This document shows positions 1-9,800 of a stretch of 64,000 bases of DNA, one piece after another. The stretch is taken from assembly GCF_001027745.1 (NCBI RefSeq), contig NZ_LECU01000001.1, forward strand, positions 124,001 to 188,000, given 5' to 3'. Both the position numbers and the translations under genes were made by a program. The DNA is from Pedobacter sp. BMA. GTDB lineage: Bacteria > Bacteroidota > Bacteroidia > Sphingobacteriales > Sphingobacteriaceae. Position 1 is the first letter of the stretch. Each line of letters begins with the position of its first letter. The notes under the pieces were generated by a model. It was not told the DNA's origin. It did no database searches and saw only the letters and a program-made list of their open reading frames with translations.

Positions 1-38
1 AACGCGTGATTGGCGTTACAGAGTTGATATTCCTGAGC

Positions 39-68
39 AACCGGCAAGGCTTCCTTGCCGGTTATTTT
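39..68 (+). terminator. Rho-independent terminator of an upstream gene
   Basis: A perfect 11-bp stem (39-49 with 53-63) closes a 3-nt loop and is followed by a short T-rich stretch. It would end a rightward gene left of the window. A stop codon at 7-9 (frame 1) could be that gene's end, but only two codons of it would be visible, so the gene itself is not called. Confidence 0.7.
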
Positions 69-439
69 ATGAGGTGTTTTAACACATATGTTTAAATTGA
101 GATAGAAATGGTTGAAAAATATCTTGATCTGGAATTATGGCTACCTACAACAGGGAATGAATTTCGGGGAAGAGATAAGATGATTCAAGATCCTGTAATC
201 AAATAACTTAAATGCTTTTAGCAGTGGTGGTAATGCTTTGTTCATGATGAAGCAAACATAGAAAATTAAATTTAATCTACCAAAACCATAGATTATATAT
301 TTATTTAATTTACATGGAGGATTACCCATACCCGGATGAAGCAAATCTGGGATGACGAGCTGGCGTAATCTGCCGGATCCCTACATCCGCCCGGATCGAT
401 TCCTCAAAACAATTTGCCGCTTTTTGTATTTATAGGGGT
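64..439. other. Intergenic stretch without a convincing gene
   Basis: AT-rich spacer between the left-edge terminator and the first transpeptidase. The only open frame is a 67-codon leftward one with no family features, no promoter box and a composition like spacer DNA. I see no RNA gene or repeat. Confidence 0.5.
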
Positions 440-1975
440 ATGATAATGAAGAGATTCCCGAGTCCGGTTATAGCCGGATTATTTTTGATTGTACTTTCTG
501 CACTACTGTTCATGTTTGAAGGTTGTAAAAGAAGTCGTTCGGATATTGGTGCCCTGGTGGCAAAAGAAAGCGGAAATAAAGTTTTTAAAGAAATTGATGC
601 GGAGGTTTTTGCAGAAAAGCTGAAAGCCGCTATCACAGCAGACAAAAGCTTACGCAATCCGGATTTCACCGCAGCGCTATATGCTGCCAAAGATTATGAA
701 CCGGTTTTAACCATGAAGTTCCTGGCTGACAGCAGCATCAAAAAAGCCGCACTCCGTATTGCCGGGGTATCGGCCCACGGTCTGCCCATGGAAATGTTCA
801 GACTGGAAAAACTAAATGGCTTCATTAGTAAAATCTACGATAAGGAATCAGTTAAAAATGTAGACGAAGCTTATGCTGCATTGGTGGGACTGGAAATCGC
901 TGCTGCTTCAAGCCTTACAGATTATGCAAATGCTATGCAGTTTGGTGTCATCTCCCCACGACGCATTTATGCACAATATTATACCTCAACAAAAAGACCA
1001 GATTCAGTGAGCTTTACAAAAGTATTTGAAACTAAAGACCTGGACGCTTTTCTGGATAGCATACAACCCAAAGATAAGGCTTATTTATTGATGCAGGCTG
1101 CCTTAGCAGATAAGCAGACCGCCCCGGGATTGTCGGCAGAAGAAACAGCGCGCATCCTCAAAGTAAACCTGGAACGCATGCGCTGGAAAAACAGACCCAC
1201 ACAGGATAAATATGTATTTGTGAACATACCTGATTTTTCTCTTCAGGTGATCAACCAGAACCGTGTTGAGCTTGCGATGAAGGTTTGTGTAGGTGAAGGT
1301 CGTAATGATAACGCCGCTGTTGCCCTCACTGAATATGATGAAAATGACCTGAAAAAAGACAGGCCATTTAACCGCGAAACCCCACAGCTGAGCAGTGAAA
1401 TCCACAGTGTTCAGGTAAACCCGGTTTGGAATATACCCGAAAGCATCGCTACAAACGAGATAAGCGTACAGGCTGCAAAAGACCGCTACTACCTTGCTAA
1501 CAATAATATCGATGTGTTTTATAATGGAAAAAAAGTTGATGATCCGGAAACAATCGACTGGTCGGCTGCCGGAGTAGGAAAAACTTATACCTTTAAACAA
1601 CGTCCGGGAGATGATAACTCCTTGGGTAAAATCAAGTTTCTTTTTGATAACCAGAGCAGCGTTTATCTGCACGATACTCCCGCGAAAGCCGCTTTTTCAC
1701 TACCGGTTCGGGCGGTGAGCCACGGATGCGTGCGGGTGGAAAAACCACTAGAACTGGCGCAGGCATTATTTGGTACTGGAAGCAAATTTGAAAAAATTAA
1801 AACAGAGATGGCTAGTAAAACACCAAAAGCAGAAAATCTCTCACTGGATAAAAAAGTCCCTGTGTACCTGAGCTATCAAACCTGCTGGATGGATGCAGGA
1901 ACAGGAAAGCTCAGGTTCGCAAGAGATATTTATGGACTTGATGCTGTGCTTTTCACCTATTTAGGACGCCTTTAA
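440..1975 (+). CDS. L,D-transpeptidase, YcbB-like (large form)
   Basis: Probable periplasmic L,D-transpeptidase that makes 3-3 cross-links in peptidoglycan or attaches proteins to it. The N-terminus has a hydrophobic segment ending in FEGC, so it is probably a lipoprotein. The C-terminal half carries the YkuD catalytic domain, with NIPDFSLQV near residue 270, NPVWNIPESI near 335, and the catalytic motif SHGCVR with Cys near residue 430. At 511 aa it matches the long YcbB-type proteins, with a poorly conserved N-terminal half. ATG at 440 is used; an in-frame ATG at 446 is equally possible. It converges on a second transpeptidase with only 5 bp between the stop codons. Domain assignment is firm; the physiological substrate is inferred. 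Confidence 0.88.
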   Translation: MIMKRFPSPVIAGLFLIVLSALLFMFEGCKRSRSDIGALVAKESGNKVFKEIDAEVFAEKLKAAITADKSLRNPDFTAALYAAKDYEPVLTMKFLADSSIKKAALRIAGVSAHGLPMEMFRLEKLNGFISKIYDKESVKNVDEAYAALVGLEIAAASSLTDYANAMQFGVISPRRIYAQYYTSTKRPDSVSFTKVFETKDLDAFLDSIQPKDKAYLLMQAALADKQTAPGLSAEETARILKVNLERMRWKNRPTQDKYVFVNIPDFSLQVINQNRVELAMKVCVGEGRNDNAAVALTEYDENDLKKDRPFNRETPQLSSEIHSVQVNPVWNIPESIATNEISVQAAKDRYYLANNNIDVFYNGKKVDDPETIDWSAAGVGKTYTFKQRPGDDNSLGKIKFLFDNQSSVYLHDTPAKAAFSLPVRAVSHGCVRVEKPLELAQALFGTGSKFEKIKTEMASKTPKAENLSLDKKVPVYLSYQTCWMDAGTGKLRFARDIYGLDAVLFTYLGRL

Positions 1976-1980
1976 CAGGC

Positions 1981-2781
1981 TTAATCCACAGTAGCTGAAG
2001 CATAAGTATAATCACTAACATGTTCAGGGAGGTTCGCGTAAACTGCAGCCTCCTTTTCATTTAAATAGCTGGAGTGATATTGCTGATCAGATTTATTGAT
2101 GAAAAGCACACTTCCTGATCCAAGCGTGTTAATGAGCTGATCAGAAAGCTCTGGCGACACCGCCGGGCAGCCCTGACTACGACCCAGGCGGCCAAGCGCG
2201 GCAATGGTTCCTTCACTCACATAATCCGCACCGTGGATGACAATTGAACGCAAACGTGCATTGTCGTTAAACCCCGGATCCATACCTTCCAACCGCAACG
2301 AGCGACCATGTTTACCTACATATTGTTCTCCGGTAAGGTAAAAACCAATACTGCTGCTAAAAGAATCATTTTGATTGGAGAATTTTACAGCATTATCTTC
2401 CCCACTACGCTGCCCGTGGGCAACCCAGGTATTGAGCACAATACTATCTTTTTCCAGGTCGATCACATATAAACGCTTTTTGGTACTCAGCTGGTCAAAG
2501 TCGGCAATAGTAAGCAATGAATTGTGTGCAGCCTTCGCATCTTTACCCAGATTGTAATAACCCGTTAAGGCCTTTTCAAATACTGGAAACGCTAGTCCGG
2601 CCTGCTGGAGGTGTGCGGCATCATATACATGCTTCGCATAGCTTTCATAGGCTTTTTCAAGCGGCATGGCTTTAGTGTTGAATTTGTTTTCATCACTGCG
2701 GTTGCTGCCCTTGTAAGCCGTAAATAGTAATGAAGAAACTAGAATAAATAAACCTGACAATCCTAAAACGTATTTTCTCAT
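1981..2781 (-). CDS. Murein L,D-transpeptidase catalytic domain protein (YkuD_2 type)
   Basis: A 266-aa exported protein with an N-terminal hydrophobic segment (roughly residues 5-22). The C-terminal region has VIHGADYVSEG followed by GRSQGCPAVS, the His and Cys catalytic signature of the YkuD_2 branch, which is small and differs from the YcbB branch encoded opposite it. The likely role is L,D-transpeptidation or carboxypeptidation of peptidoglycan peptides in the periplasm. It is transcribed leftward and converges on the larger transpeptidase. The exact reaction cannot be read from sequence. Confidence 0.82.
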   Translation of the reverse strand: MRKYVLGLSGLFILVSSLLFTAYKGSNRSDENKFNTKAMPLEKAYESYAKHVYDAAHLQQAGLAFPVFEKALTGYYNLGKDAKAAHNSLLTIADFDQLSTKKRLYVIDLEKDSIVLNTWVAHGQRSGEDNAVKFSNQNDSFSSSIGFYLTGEQYVGKHGRSLRLEGMDPGFNDNARLRSIVIHGADYVSEGTIAALGRLGRSQGCPAVSPELSDQLINTLGSGSVLFINKSDQQYHSSYLNEKEAAVYANLPEHVSDYTYASATVD

Positions 2782-2973
2782 AAATGATTGATTTGATTAG
2801 GTAGGTTTTTTTCGATAGGCAATTAGTAATTTATTTGTTACAAATATACCCAAAAGATATTCGGCTCACAAATAACGACCCTAAAGATTGCATAAATGTG
2901 ATGATTATGCCCCCGGCTGGTCATCAACCAACTCCTTATAAAAGGGAATTTCCCGATCATATTTCTGGTATGC
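2782..2973. other. Spacer between divergent genes, short palindromes only
   Basis: This is the upstream region shared by the leftward transpeptidase and the rightward DUF6266 gene. It has no open frame of note. It contains an 11-nt palindrome GGGAATTTCCC at 2944-2954, just before the tandem array described next. No clear TAnnTTTG box was found for either gene. Confidence 0.45.
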
Positions 2974-3028
2974 TTACCCAGTGCTAACCCAGTGCTTACC
3001 CAGTGCTCACCCAGTGGTTACCCAGTCA
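2974..3028 (+). repeat. 11-bp tandem repeat, five units
   Basis: Five head-to-tail 11-bp units of the form TNACCCAGTGC, starting at 2974, 2985, 2996, 3007 and 3018. CCCAGT is invariant in all five. Changes fall only in the second base of the unit and in the last two bases. The period is close to one DNA helical turn, so equivalent bases face the same side. The array ends about 95 bp before the DUF6266 start codon. Confidence 0.9.
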
Positions 3029-3037
3029 TGAACTGGG
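3021..3037 (+). promoter_or_regulatory. Inverted repeat closing the tandem array
   Basis: The last CCCAGT of the array (3021-3026) is followed by CATGA and the inverse ACTGGG (3032-3037), giving a 6-bp hairpin or a dyad. No T-tract follows, so it is not a terminator. It could be an operator or an RNA element in the leader of the DUF6266 gene. Confidence 0.5.
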
Positions 3038-3122
3038 CAAGGACTGTGTGAATTTTGTGTAATATTCTTATAAGTTTTGCATAAGTGACTCATTATGATT
3101 ATCTTCAATAAAAAACAATATT

Positions 3123-3758
3123 ATGGGAAAACTAAAAAATGGAATCCTAAATGGATTTTCGGGAAAAATTGGCCCTGTTGAGGGCTATCAAACTGGTGAG
3201 GACTACTACATCCGCGCAAAGCGCAGGCCGAGGACGAAGTTCACGCCAAAGGAATTGTTGAGCCAGGCTAAGTTTAAAATGGTTCGCACTTACCTTTCAC
3301 CTTTTATAGATGTGCTGAAGGTTGGCTTCGCTGGTCATTATACCAAAACAGGTGGCTTCAGAGGTGCAATCTCTTACACGATGAAAGAAGTGATTCAAGA
3401 AAATGCAGAAGGTTTTTTTATTGACCCACAGCTCGTGAAGATCAGCGGCGGTATACTTGCACCAGCTGAAAATCCTCAGGTTGAAATCGGAGCTGGTAAA
3501 GAAGTGAGCATCAGCTGGGACCAATCAAATTCGGGATGGCAACACAGAGGCGATCAGCTCATGCTTTTAGTGTATGATGCAGTTTCAGGAGTGATAGATA
3601 AGAGAATTTTCGACGGTGCTTACCGGCAGGCGGGCGAATTCAAAATGACACCCAAGGTTAAGTTGCACAATAAAGAGGTTGATATTTATATTGGTTTTCT
3701 GGCTGCCGATCGAAGTGGTCAATCAGACAGCCAGTATCTGGGGCGTTTTATGCTTTAA
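3123..3758 (+). CDS. DUF6266 family protein
   Basis: A 211-aa protein of the Bacteroidota-specific DUF6266 family. The N-terminal signature is visible: MGKLKNGILNGFSGKIGPV, then a basic stretch with RAKRRPRT, then an SPFIDVLKVGF-like segment. There is no signal peptide or membrane segment. The C-terminal half looks beta-rich, with ISWDQSNSGW and LMLLVYD. The function is unknown. The family is typically multicopy in these genomes (general knowledge). It is monocistronic, lies between two leftward genes and is preceded by an unusual 11-bp repeat array, which makes its regulation the interesting part. Confidence 0.78.
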   Translation: MGKLKNGILNGFSGKIGPVEGYQTGEDYYIRAKRRPRTKFTPKELLSQAKFKMVRTYLSPFIDVLKVGFAGHYTKTGGFRGAISYTMKEVIQENAEGFFIDPQLVKISGGILAPAENPQVEIGAGKEVSISWDQSNSGWQHRGDQLMLLVYDAVSGVIDKRIFDGAYRQAGEFKMTPKVKLHNKEVDIYIGFLAADRSGQSDSQYLGRFML

Positions 3759-3783
3759 GCATTAAATGACGTGATGAACAGAC

Positions 3784-4863
3784 TTAGTCTACTCCGCCTA
3801 TGATGCCAAGATTCGCCAGCTTGGCATCTGCGCTTTCTGCTTTGGAAAAGGGGCTGTATGTGTATTGCAGCATCATTTGTTCGGCCAGTTCTACCATTTT
3901 TGTTGAGCCCACAAAGATGGGAACACGCTGGTGTACTTCTGTTGGCTGAATGTCGAGAATACGTTCGAAACCGGTAGAAGCCTTACCTCCTGCCTGTTCA
4001 ATGATGAAGGCCATTGGATTACATTCGTAAAGCAATCTGAGTTTGCCTTCCGGTGAGCGGGCTGTTGTAGGATAAATGTATATTCCGCCATTGATCAGGC
4101 TTCTGTGAATATCGCCTACCATTGAGCCGATATAACGGGATGTATAAGGGCGGTTAGTGGCTTCATCTTCAACCTGGCAGTATTTGATGTATTTTTTTAC
4201 CCCTTCAGGGAAATGTACATAATTGCCTTCATTGATGGAATAAGTGGCACCTGTTTCAGGGATCCTCATTTCCGGGTGTGATAAACAGAATTCGCCGATT
4301 GAAGGATCTAAGGTAAACCCGTTAACACCTTTGCCTGTGGTGTAAACCAGCATGGTTGAAGAGCCGTAGATGATGTAGCCCGCAGCCACCTGTTCGGTAC
4401 CTTTCTGCAGCACATCTGAAATACTTGCTCTTCCTTCGAGTGATTTTCGCCTGTAGATGGAGAATACGGTACCTACTGCAACGTTTACATCTGTATTGGA
4501 TGAACCGTCCATTGGATCGATGCATACAATGTATTTGGCATTCTGCGAAACCGGCGATTCAATGTGAATAATTTCTTCTTCTTCTTCTGAGGCAATAATG
4601 CAGCATTCGCCACCGCTGGTAAGCGCTGCGATAAACTGCTGATCGGCATAAACATCCAGTTTCTTTTGTTTTTCACCCTGAATGTTAGTGGTTCCGATGT
4701 GGCCGAGTATATCCACCAATCCTGCTTTATTGATTTCCCGGTTTACGATTTTGGCGGCAATGGCAATGTCGCGGAGAAGCCTGGAAAGTTCTCCCTTTGC
4801 ATAAGGGAAATCTGCTTGTTTTTCTATGATAAATTGTCCTAGTGTTTTAACGCCACAAACCAT
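3784..4863 (-). CDS. fbp: Fructose-1,6-bisphosphatase class I
   Basis: Cytoplasmic gluconeogenic enzyme that hydrolyses fructose 1,6-bisphosphate to fructose 6-phosphate. The class I signature is clear: an acidic EEEEE stretch, then [17 protein letters not shown] with the metal-binding Asp residues near 117-120, and [17 protein letters not shown] followed by [12 protein letters not shown] in the C-terminal half. At 359 aa it is slightly longer than the usual 330-340. The start [11 protein letters not shown] is the standard N-terminal region. Its stop lies 25 bp from the convergent DUF6266 gene. The upstream phosphodiesterase gene is 19 bp away and probably cotranscribed. Confidence 0.95.
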   Translation of the reverse strand: MVCGVKTLGQFIIEKQADFPYAKGELSRLLRDIAIAAKIVNREINKAGLVDILGHIGTTNIQGEKQKKLDVYADQQFIAALTSGGECCIIASEEEEEIIHIESPVSQNAKYIVCIDPMDGSSNTDVNVAVGTVFSIYRRKSLEGRASISDVLQKGTEQVAAGYIIYGSSTMLVYTTGKGVNGFTLDPSIGEFCLSHPEMRIPETGATYSINEGNYVHFPEGVKKYIKYCQVEDEATNRPYTSRYIGSMVGDIHRSLINGGIYIYPTTARSPEGKLRLLYECNPMAFIIEQAGGKASTGFERILDIQPTEVHQRVPIFVGSTKMVELAEQMMLQYTYSPFSKAESADAKLANLGIIGGVD

Positions 4864-4882
4864 ACTTAGTGTAATTTTTACA

Positions 4883-5374
4883 TTATCTACCCGATAACTC
4901 TATTACTTCTAAGGTATGAATATTTTCGTCAGTTATACAAAAACGGATCAACGTTCTTACTTTATGCCAGCCGTGTTTTCCGGCTGCGCCCGGGTTTATG
5001 TGGAGGCATTTAATTTTTTCATCGTATATCACCTTCAGGATATGGGAATGTCCGGTAATGAATAATTTCGGCGGCTTAGTGTATATTTCCGGTTTAACGA
5101 AATTAGAATAACGTCCCGGGTATCCGCCAATATGTGTCATCCATACGTCTACAGCCTCACAGCTAAATCGATTTTGCTCTGGAAAGATACTTCTGATGTC
5201 CGCAGTATCGATGTTTCCGAACACCCCACGCAGGGGTTTAAAGGCCGCCAGGGGTCCGGCAACGTCAGGTCCGAAATCACCGGCATGCCATATCTCGTCT
5301 ACCGCGTCAAAATGCTTAAATACCGCCTCATCGAGGTATCCGTGAGTATCTGAAATTAATCCTATTTTTTTCAT
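4883..5374 (-). CDS. Metallophosphoesterase, YfcE/MJ0936 type
   Basis: A 163-aa calcineurin-like phosphodiesterase. Metal ligands appear in order: SDTHG near residue 8, HAGDFG near 31, GNID near 53, MTHIGG near 80 and TGHSH near 107. This is the small YfcE-like family, which hydrolyses phosphodiesters in vitro; the cellular substrate is unknown. It ends 19 bp before fbp on the same strand, so the two are likely cotranscribed. No signal peptide. Confidence 0.85.
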   Translation of the reverse strand: MKKIGLISDTHGYLDEAVFKHFDAVDEIWHAGDFGPDVAGPLAAFKPLRGVFGNIDTADIRSIFPEQNRFSCEAVDVWMTHIGGYPGRYSNFVKPEIYTKPPKLFITGHSHILKVIYDEKIKCLHINPGAAGKHGWHKVRTLIRFCITDENIHTLEVIELSGR

Positions 5375-5547
5375 TTTTATATGGAAAGGTAGCTGATTTT
5401 ACTTAAAATCGCCCTGAAATTTTTGCTTAAATGCTGAGTGAAAGACCAGCGTACCTGGTGTTTCTATTTTTTATTTTGTTCATTCTATCCCGATTCCGTT
5501 CAGGCAATATTGTACAATCTTGACATGAATCGAAGGCTCATCACCCA

Positions 5548-6249
5548 CTAGTAAGCGAGAAAAAAATCCTTCAATAACAGTTGGTAAGCCTGGGTATGCT
5601 GCCTGGGGGCCTGGTAAATAAAAAAGTCGGTTTCTACCAGGGCGGCCGCTTTTCTACCAAAACAAATAATCTGTCTGAAGGTTGGCTTTGTTTCATCAGA
5701 ACGCAGGTTTATCCGCCTGGTGAGGTGTAAACCATAGTCAATTGCGATCCCTGTTACTTCTTCCGCCTGTTTAACCGGCAATACCAGCCAGAATACCCCT
5801 TCATCTGCTAAGAGCTGATTGATTTTAGCAACGAGGGAAGCAAAGAAAACCGAATCGGCATGCCGGGCAATTTCCTTACGTTTCTCTTCACTTTTCATAT
5901 CGTTTACAAAAAACGGGGGATTGGAAACGATCAGATCAAATTTACCAGCATCATCATAGGCCTCAATTGCAATGTGTTCACAGCTCAACCGGTTGGCAAA
6001 AGCAGAATTGCTAAAATTTTCTGCAGCTGTTTTACTGGCCTGCAGATCAATTTCTACGGCCACAACAGCTGCAGCCGGGAAACGCTGCGCAAGCATGAGG
6101 GCAATTACACCCGTACCCGTACCAATATCAAGTATACATTGGGGCCTATCCTGCAAGGCCAGGGCACCAAGCAGCACGCCATCGGTGTTGATCTTCATGG
6201 CGCAACCCGACTGGTTGACTTCAAATTGTTTGAACTTAAAACTGCTCAT
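5548..6249 (-). CDS. trmN6: tRNA1(Val) (adenine(37)-N6)-methyltransferase
   Basis: SAM-dependent methyltransferase of the YfiC/TrmN6 family, which makes m6A at position 37 of tRNA1-Val. The SAM-binding motif DIGTGTGVIALMLAQR lies near residues 41-56. The amino-methyltransferase motif SNPPFF lies near residue 110. An MKINTDGVLLG segment near residue 18 is typical of the family. The length of 233 aa is normal. It is leftward, separated by 173 bp of featureless spacer from the phosphodiesterase. Family assignment is strong; the precise tRNA target is taken from the family. Confidence 0.86.
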   Translation of the reverse strand: MSSFKFKQFEVNQSGCAMKINTDGVLLGALALQDRPQCILDIGTGTGVIALMLAQRFPAAAVVAVEIDLQASKTAAENFSNSAFANRLSCEHIAIEAYDDAGKFDLIVSNPPFFVNDMKSEEKRKEIARHADSVFFASLVAKINQLLADEGVFWLVLPVKQAEEVTGIAIDYGLHLTRRINLRSDETKPTFRQIICFGRKAAALVETDFFIYQAPRQHTQAYQLLLKDFFLAY

Positions 6250-6262
6250 GTGCTACTTGCCT

Positions 6263-6305
6263 AAAATATTGAGACCTGAGAATAGAGACCTTTGAAACGA
6301 AGACC
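6263..6305. repeat. Low-complexity spacer with repeated GAGACC-like words
   Basis: The spacer between trmN6 and the VOC gene contains TTGAGACCTGAGAATAGAGACC (described in two parts: TTGAGACCTGAG then AATAGAGACC) followed by GAAACGAAGACCGG. Short GA-rich words recur at 7-10 nt intervals. It resembles spacers at 51.3, 57.9 and 58.4 kb. Confidence 0.4.
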
Positions 6306-6313
6306 GGATCTGG

Positions 6314-6697
6314 CTAAGCTTCATATATCTCCAAAGGTAAACCATCCGGATCGGCGAAAAAAGTAAACTTCTTATCAGTGAACTCATCCACCCTGACCGG
6401 TTCAGCAATAATGCCATGCCCCTTCAATCTTTCAATTTCTGCTTCAATACTGCCCACTTCGAAGGCCAGATGGCGTAAACCCTGCGCCTCCGGTCGCGAT
6501 GGACGGGCAGGTGGATTTTCGAATGAAAACAGCTCAATCTGATAAATTCCGTTCACTGCCAGATCTAACTTATAAGATTTGCGTTCTGCCCGGTAAGCCT
6601 CAGCCACAATTGTAAAACCTAATTTATTTACGTAGAAATCTTTCGAGGTTTCATAGTTGGAACAGATGATGGCGAGGTGGTGAATGCGTAGGAACAT
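6314..6697 (-). CDS. VOC family protein (glyoxalase I-like, YaeR type)
   Basis: A 127-aa vicinal-oxygen-chelate fold protein. It starts MFLRIHHLAIICSNY, has ETSKDFYVNKLGF, a central QIELFSF and LRHLAFEV, and ends DPDGLPLEIYEA. Metal ligands His near 6, Glu near 55, His near 77 and Glu near 124 are in expected places. The size and motifs suit the SMU1112c/YaeR subgroup, whose substrate is unknown. The flanks are unusual low-complexity spacers on both sides. Confidence 0.8.
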   Translation of the reverse strand: MFLRIHHLAIICSNYETSKDFYVNKLGFTIVAEAYRAERKSYKLDLAVNGIYQIELFSFENPPARPSRPEAQGLRHLAFEVGSIEAEIERLKGHGIIAEPVRVDEFTDKKFTFFADPDGLPLEIYEA

Positions 6698-6716
6698 GGT
6701 TTTATTGGATTTTGAT

Positions 6717-6776
6717 TGAATGTATGAGTGAATGACTGAATGAGGGAATGAGTGAATGATTCAATGAGTGAATTAT
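6717..6776. repeat. Degenerate GAATGA/GAGTGA short repeat
   Basis: About 60 bp made almost wholly of GAATG and GAGTG words in a loose 4- and 8-nt period. It lies between the divergent VOC gene and purL and runs up to the purL promoter. It has no coding potential. Confidence 0.6.
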
Positions 6777-6800
6777 AAAGCAAAGTTGCAGAAAAAAGCC

Positions 6801-6808
6801 TAAATTTG
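6801..6808 (+). promoter_or_regulatory. Promoter -7 box of purL (TAAATTTG)
   Basis: Matches the Bacteroidota -7 consensus TAnnTTTG exactly and lies 18 nt before the purL ATG at 6827. No clear -33 TTTG at normal spacing. Its TTTG overlaps an in-frame TTG at 6806 that would otherwise look like an earlier start codon. Confidence 0.6.
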
Positions 6809-6826
6809 CGCTTTCAAAAAAAAAGC

Positions 6827-9800
6827 ATGATTCATTTCTTCCTTAGTCAATCGCAGGCGGTTTTTGTAGTTCAAACAGACAAAACGCTTTCTCAAGATGA
6901 TATTACTAAACTTGAATGGTTATTTGGCGGCGCCAAAATCTCGCAGGAAACAGCCCTAAGTGGCTTTTTCGTTGGACCAAGAGCGGCCATGATTACCCCA
7001 TGGAGCACCAACGCCGTGGAGATTACCCAAAACATGGACATGCAGGGGCTGATCAGAATCGAAGAGTTTAAAGCTGTGGCTGAAGATTTTTCTGACTATG
7101 ACCCCATGCTTTCGCAAAAATACGAAAAGCTTAACCAGGAGGTTTTCAGCATCAATATTAAACCTGAACCCATTCTTGAAATCAGCGATATTGCGGCATT
7201 TAATAAACAGGAAGGTTTATCGCTGAGTGATGAAGAAGTTGAATACTTAGCGTCACTGGCAACACGTTTGGAAAGACCTTTAACAGATTCAGAAGTTTTT
7301 GGTTTCTCTCAGGTAAACTCTGAGCATTGCCGCCATAAAATTTTTAATGGCAAATTTGTGATTGATGGAGTTGAACAGCCTACTTCTTTGTTTAAACTGA
7401 TTCGCAAAACATCTGAAGAAAATCCCAATGATATTGTTTCGGCCTATAAAGACAATGTTGCTTTTATTAAAGGTCCGAAAGTAGAGCAATTTGCACCGAA
7501 GCGTGCCGATGTTCCGGAATATTATGCCACAAGTGAATTTGATTCGGTCATTTCCATTAAAGCCGAAACCCATAACTTCCCAACTACTGTTGAGCCTTTT
7601 AATGGCGCAGCAACTGGTTCAGGCGGTGAAATCAGAGACCGTTTAGCGGGTGGACAAGGTTCATTGCCATTGGCAGGAACTGCAGTTTACATGACTGCCC
7701 TTTCCCGTCTGGAAGACAATCGTGAGTGGGAAAAAGGCGTTGAAGAACGCGAGTGGTTATATCAGACACCAATGGATATCCTGATCAAAGCATCTAACGG
7801 CGCAACTGATTTTGGAAATAAATTCGGTCAGCCGTTAATCACCGGCTCAGTGTTAACATTTGAGCACGAAGAGCAATCGCGCAAGTTGGGTTACGATAAA
7901 GTAATTATGCTTGCCGGTGGTATCGGTTATGGTAAAGCCAGTCAGGCACAAAAACAAAAACCACAGGAAGGCGATAATATCGTTATCCTGGGTGGAGAAA
8001 ACTATAGAATCGGAATGGGTGGAGCAGCAGTTTCATCTGCAGATACTGGTCAGCATGGTTCGGGTATTGAATTAAATGCGATTCAGCGTTCTAATCCGGA
8101 AATGCAGAAACGTGCAGCAAATGCAGTTCGCGGGATGGTAGAAAGTGAAGAAAACTTTATCGTTTCCATCCACGATCACGGTGCGGGTGGTCACCTGAAC
8201 TGTTTATCGGAGCTGGTAGAAGAAACCGGTGGATTAATCAATCTGGATAAACTTCCGGTAGGCGACCCTACCCTTTCGGCAAAAGAAATTATCGGAAACG
8301 AATCTCAGGAAAGAATGGGATTGGTTATTGGAAATGAACATATCGAAACCTTACAAAAAATTGCAGATCGCGAGCGCTCACCAATGTACACGGTTGGTAA
8401 GGTAACCGGTGATCATCGTTTTACTTTCAAATCGGAAACAACTGGTGTTAAACCAATGGATTTAGAGCTGAAAGACATGTTCGGCAGTTCTCCGAAAATT
8501 GTGATGGAAGATCATACAGTTGACCGCGGTTATGAAGCGGTTGCTTATGATTCAGCACAATTGAATACCTATTTAGAGCAGGTATTGCAACTGGAAGCGG
8601 TGGCATCTAAAGACTGGTTAACCAATAAGGTTGATCGTTGTGTAGGTGGCCGCGTGGCAAAACAACAAACTGCAGGCCCTTTACAATTGCCTTTGAACAA
8701 CTGTGGTGTAATGGCTTTAGATTTTCAGGGTAAAGAAGGTATTGCCACTTCAGTAGGTCACGCGCCACTTTCGGCTTTGATTGATCCTGCTGCCGGTAGC
8801 CGCAATGCCATTGCTGAATCTCTGTCAAATATTGTTTGGGCACCTTTAAAAGACGGCTTGAAAAGTGTTTCGCTTTCAGCCAACTGGATGTGGGCCTGTA
8901 AAAACGAAGGCGAAGATGCCCGTTTATATGCAGCGGTTAAAGCCTGCTCGGATTTCGCCATTGACTTGGGAATCAACATCCCAACGGGAAAAGATTCACT
9001 GTCGATGAAACAGAAGTATAAAGATGGCGATGTCATTGCGCCGGGAACCGTAATTATTTCTGCTGCCGGTAACTGTAACGATATTACAAAAGTGGTGGAG
9101 CCGGTATTACAAAAAGACGGTGGTTCCATTTATTATATCAACCTGTCTAATGATACTTATAAATTAGGAGGATCATCATTTGCCCAGATTTTAAATAAAA
9201 TCGGTACTGAAACTCCTGATGTTAAAGATGCTGCCAAATTATCTAAAGCATTCAATGCACTTCAGCAGTTAATAAAGGATGGAAAAATTGATGCAGGACA
9301 TGATGTTGGTAGCGGTGGTTTAATTACTACCCTGTTGGAAATGTGTTTTGCGGACCGTGATTTAGGTGCAGCCATTGATTTAACATCCTTGGCAGAGCAG
9401 GATATCATTAAATTATTATTCGCGGAGAACATTGCAATTGTTTTCCAGGCTGATGATGCTGTAGCGGATGCATTAAGCCAGGCTGGTGTTGACTTCCATA
9501 AAATCGGTACAGTTACGAGTGAAGCTAAGCTGAGTGTTAAAAATGGAACGACCGACCTGAGTTTTGACATTGATCACCTGCGTGATATCTGGTTTAAAAC
9601 TTCTTACTTGTTAGACAGCAGACAAACTGGAAATGGTTTGGCTAAAGAACGTTACGACAACTATAAAAATCAGGTTTTAAAATATAATTTCCCTAATCAG
9701 TTTGATGGAAAGAAACCGGTTATAGATGCTTCAAAACCAAGACCTAAAGCGGCGATTATCCGTGAAAAAGGAAGTAACTCTGAACGTGAATTGGCGAATG

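Noticed and set aside
141..344. Leftward open frame of 67 codons near the left edge
   Set aside because: Spacer-like composition, no family motif, no promoter box and no terminator; treated as chance.
1103..1672. 189-codon antisense frame inside the first transpeptidase gene
   Set aside because: It lies wholly opposite a well-supported gene and reads without domains or a signal; a shadow of codon bias.
2974..3028. CRISPR array
   Set aside because: Units are 11 bp and contiguous, with no spacers of unique sequence and no cas genes nearby.
5860..6295. Two overlapping rightward frames opposite trmN6
   Set aside because: Both are antisense to the SAM-binding core of trmN6, which has clear motifs; neither resembles a protein family.
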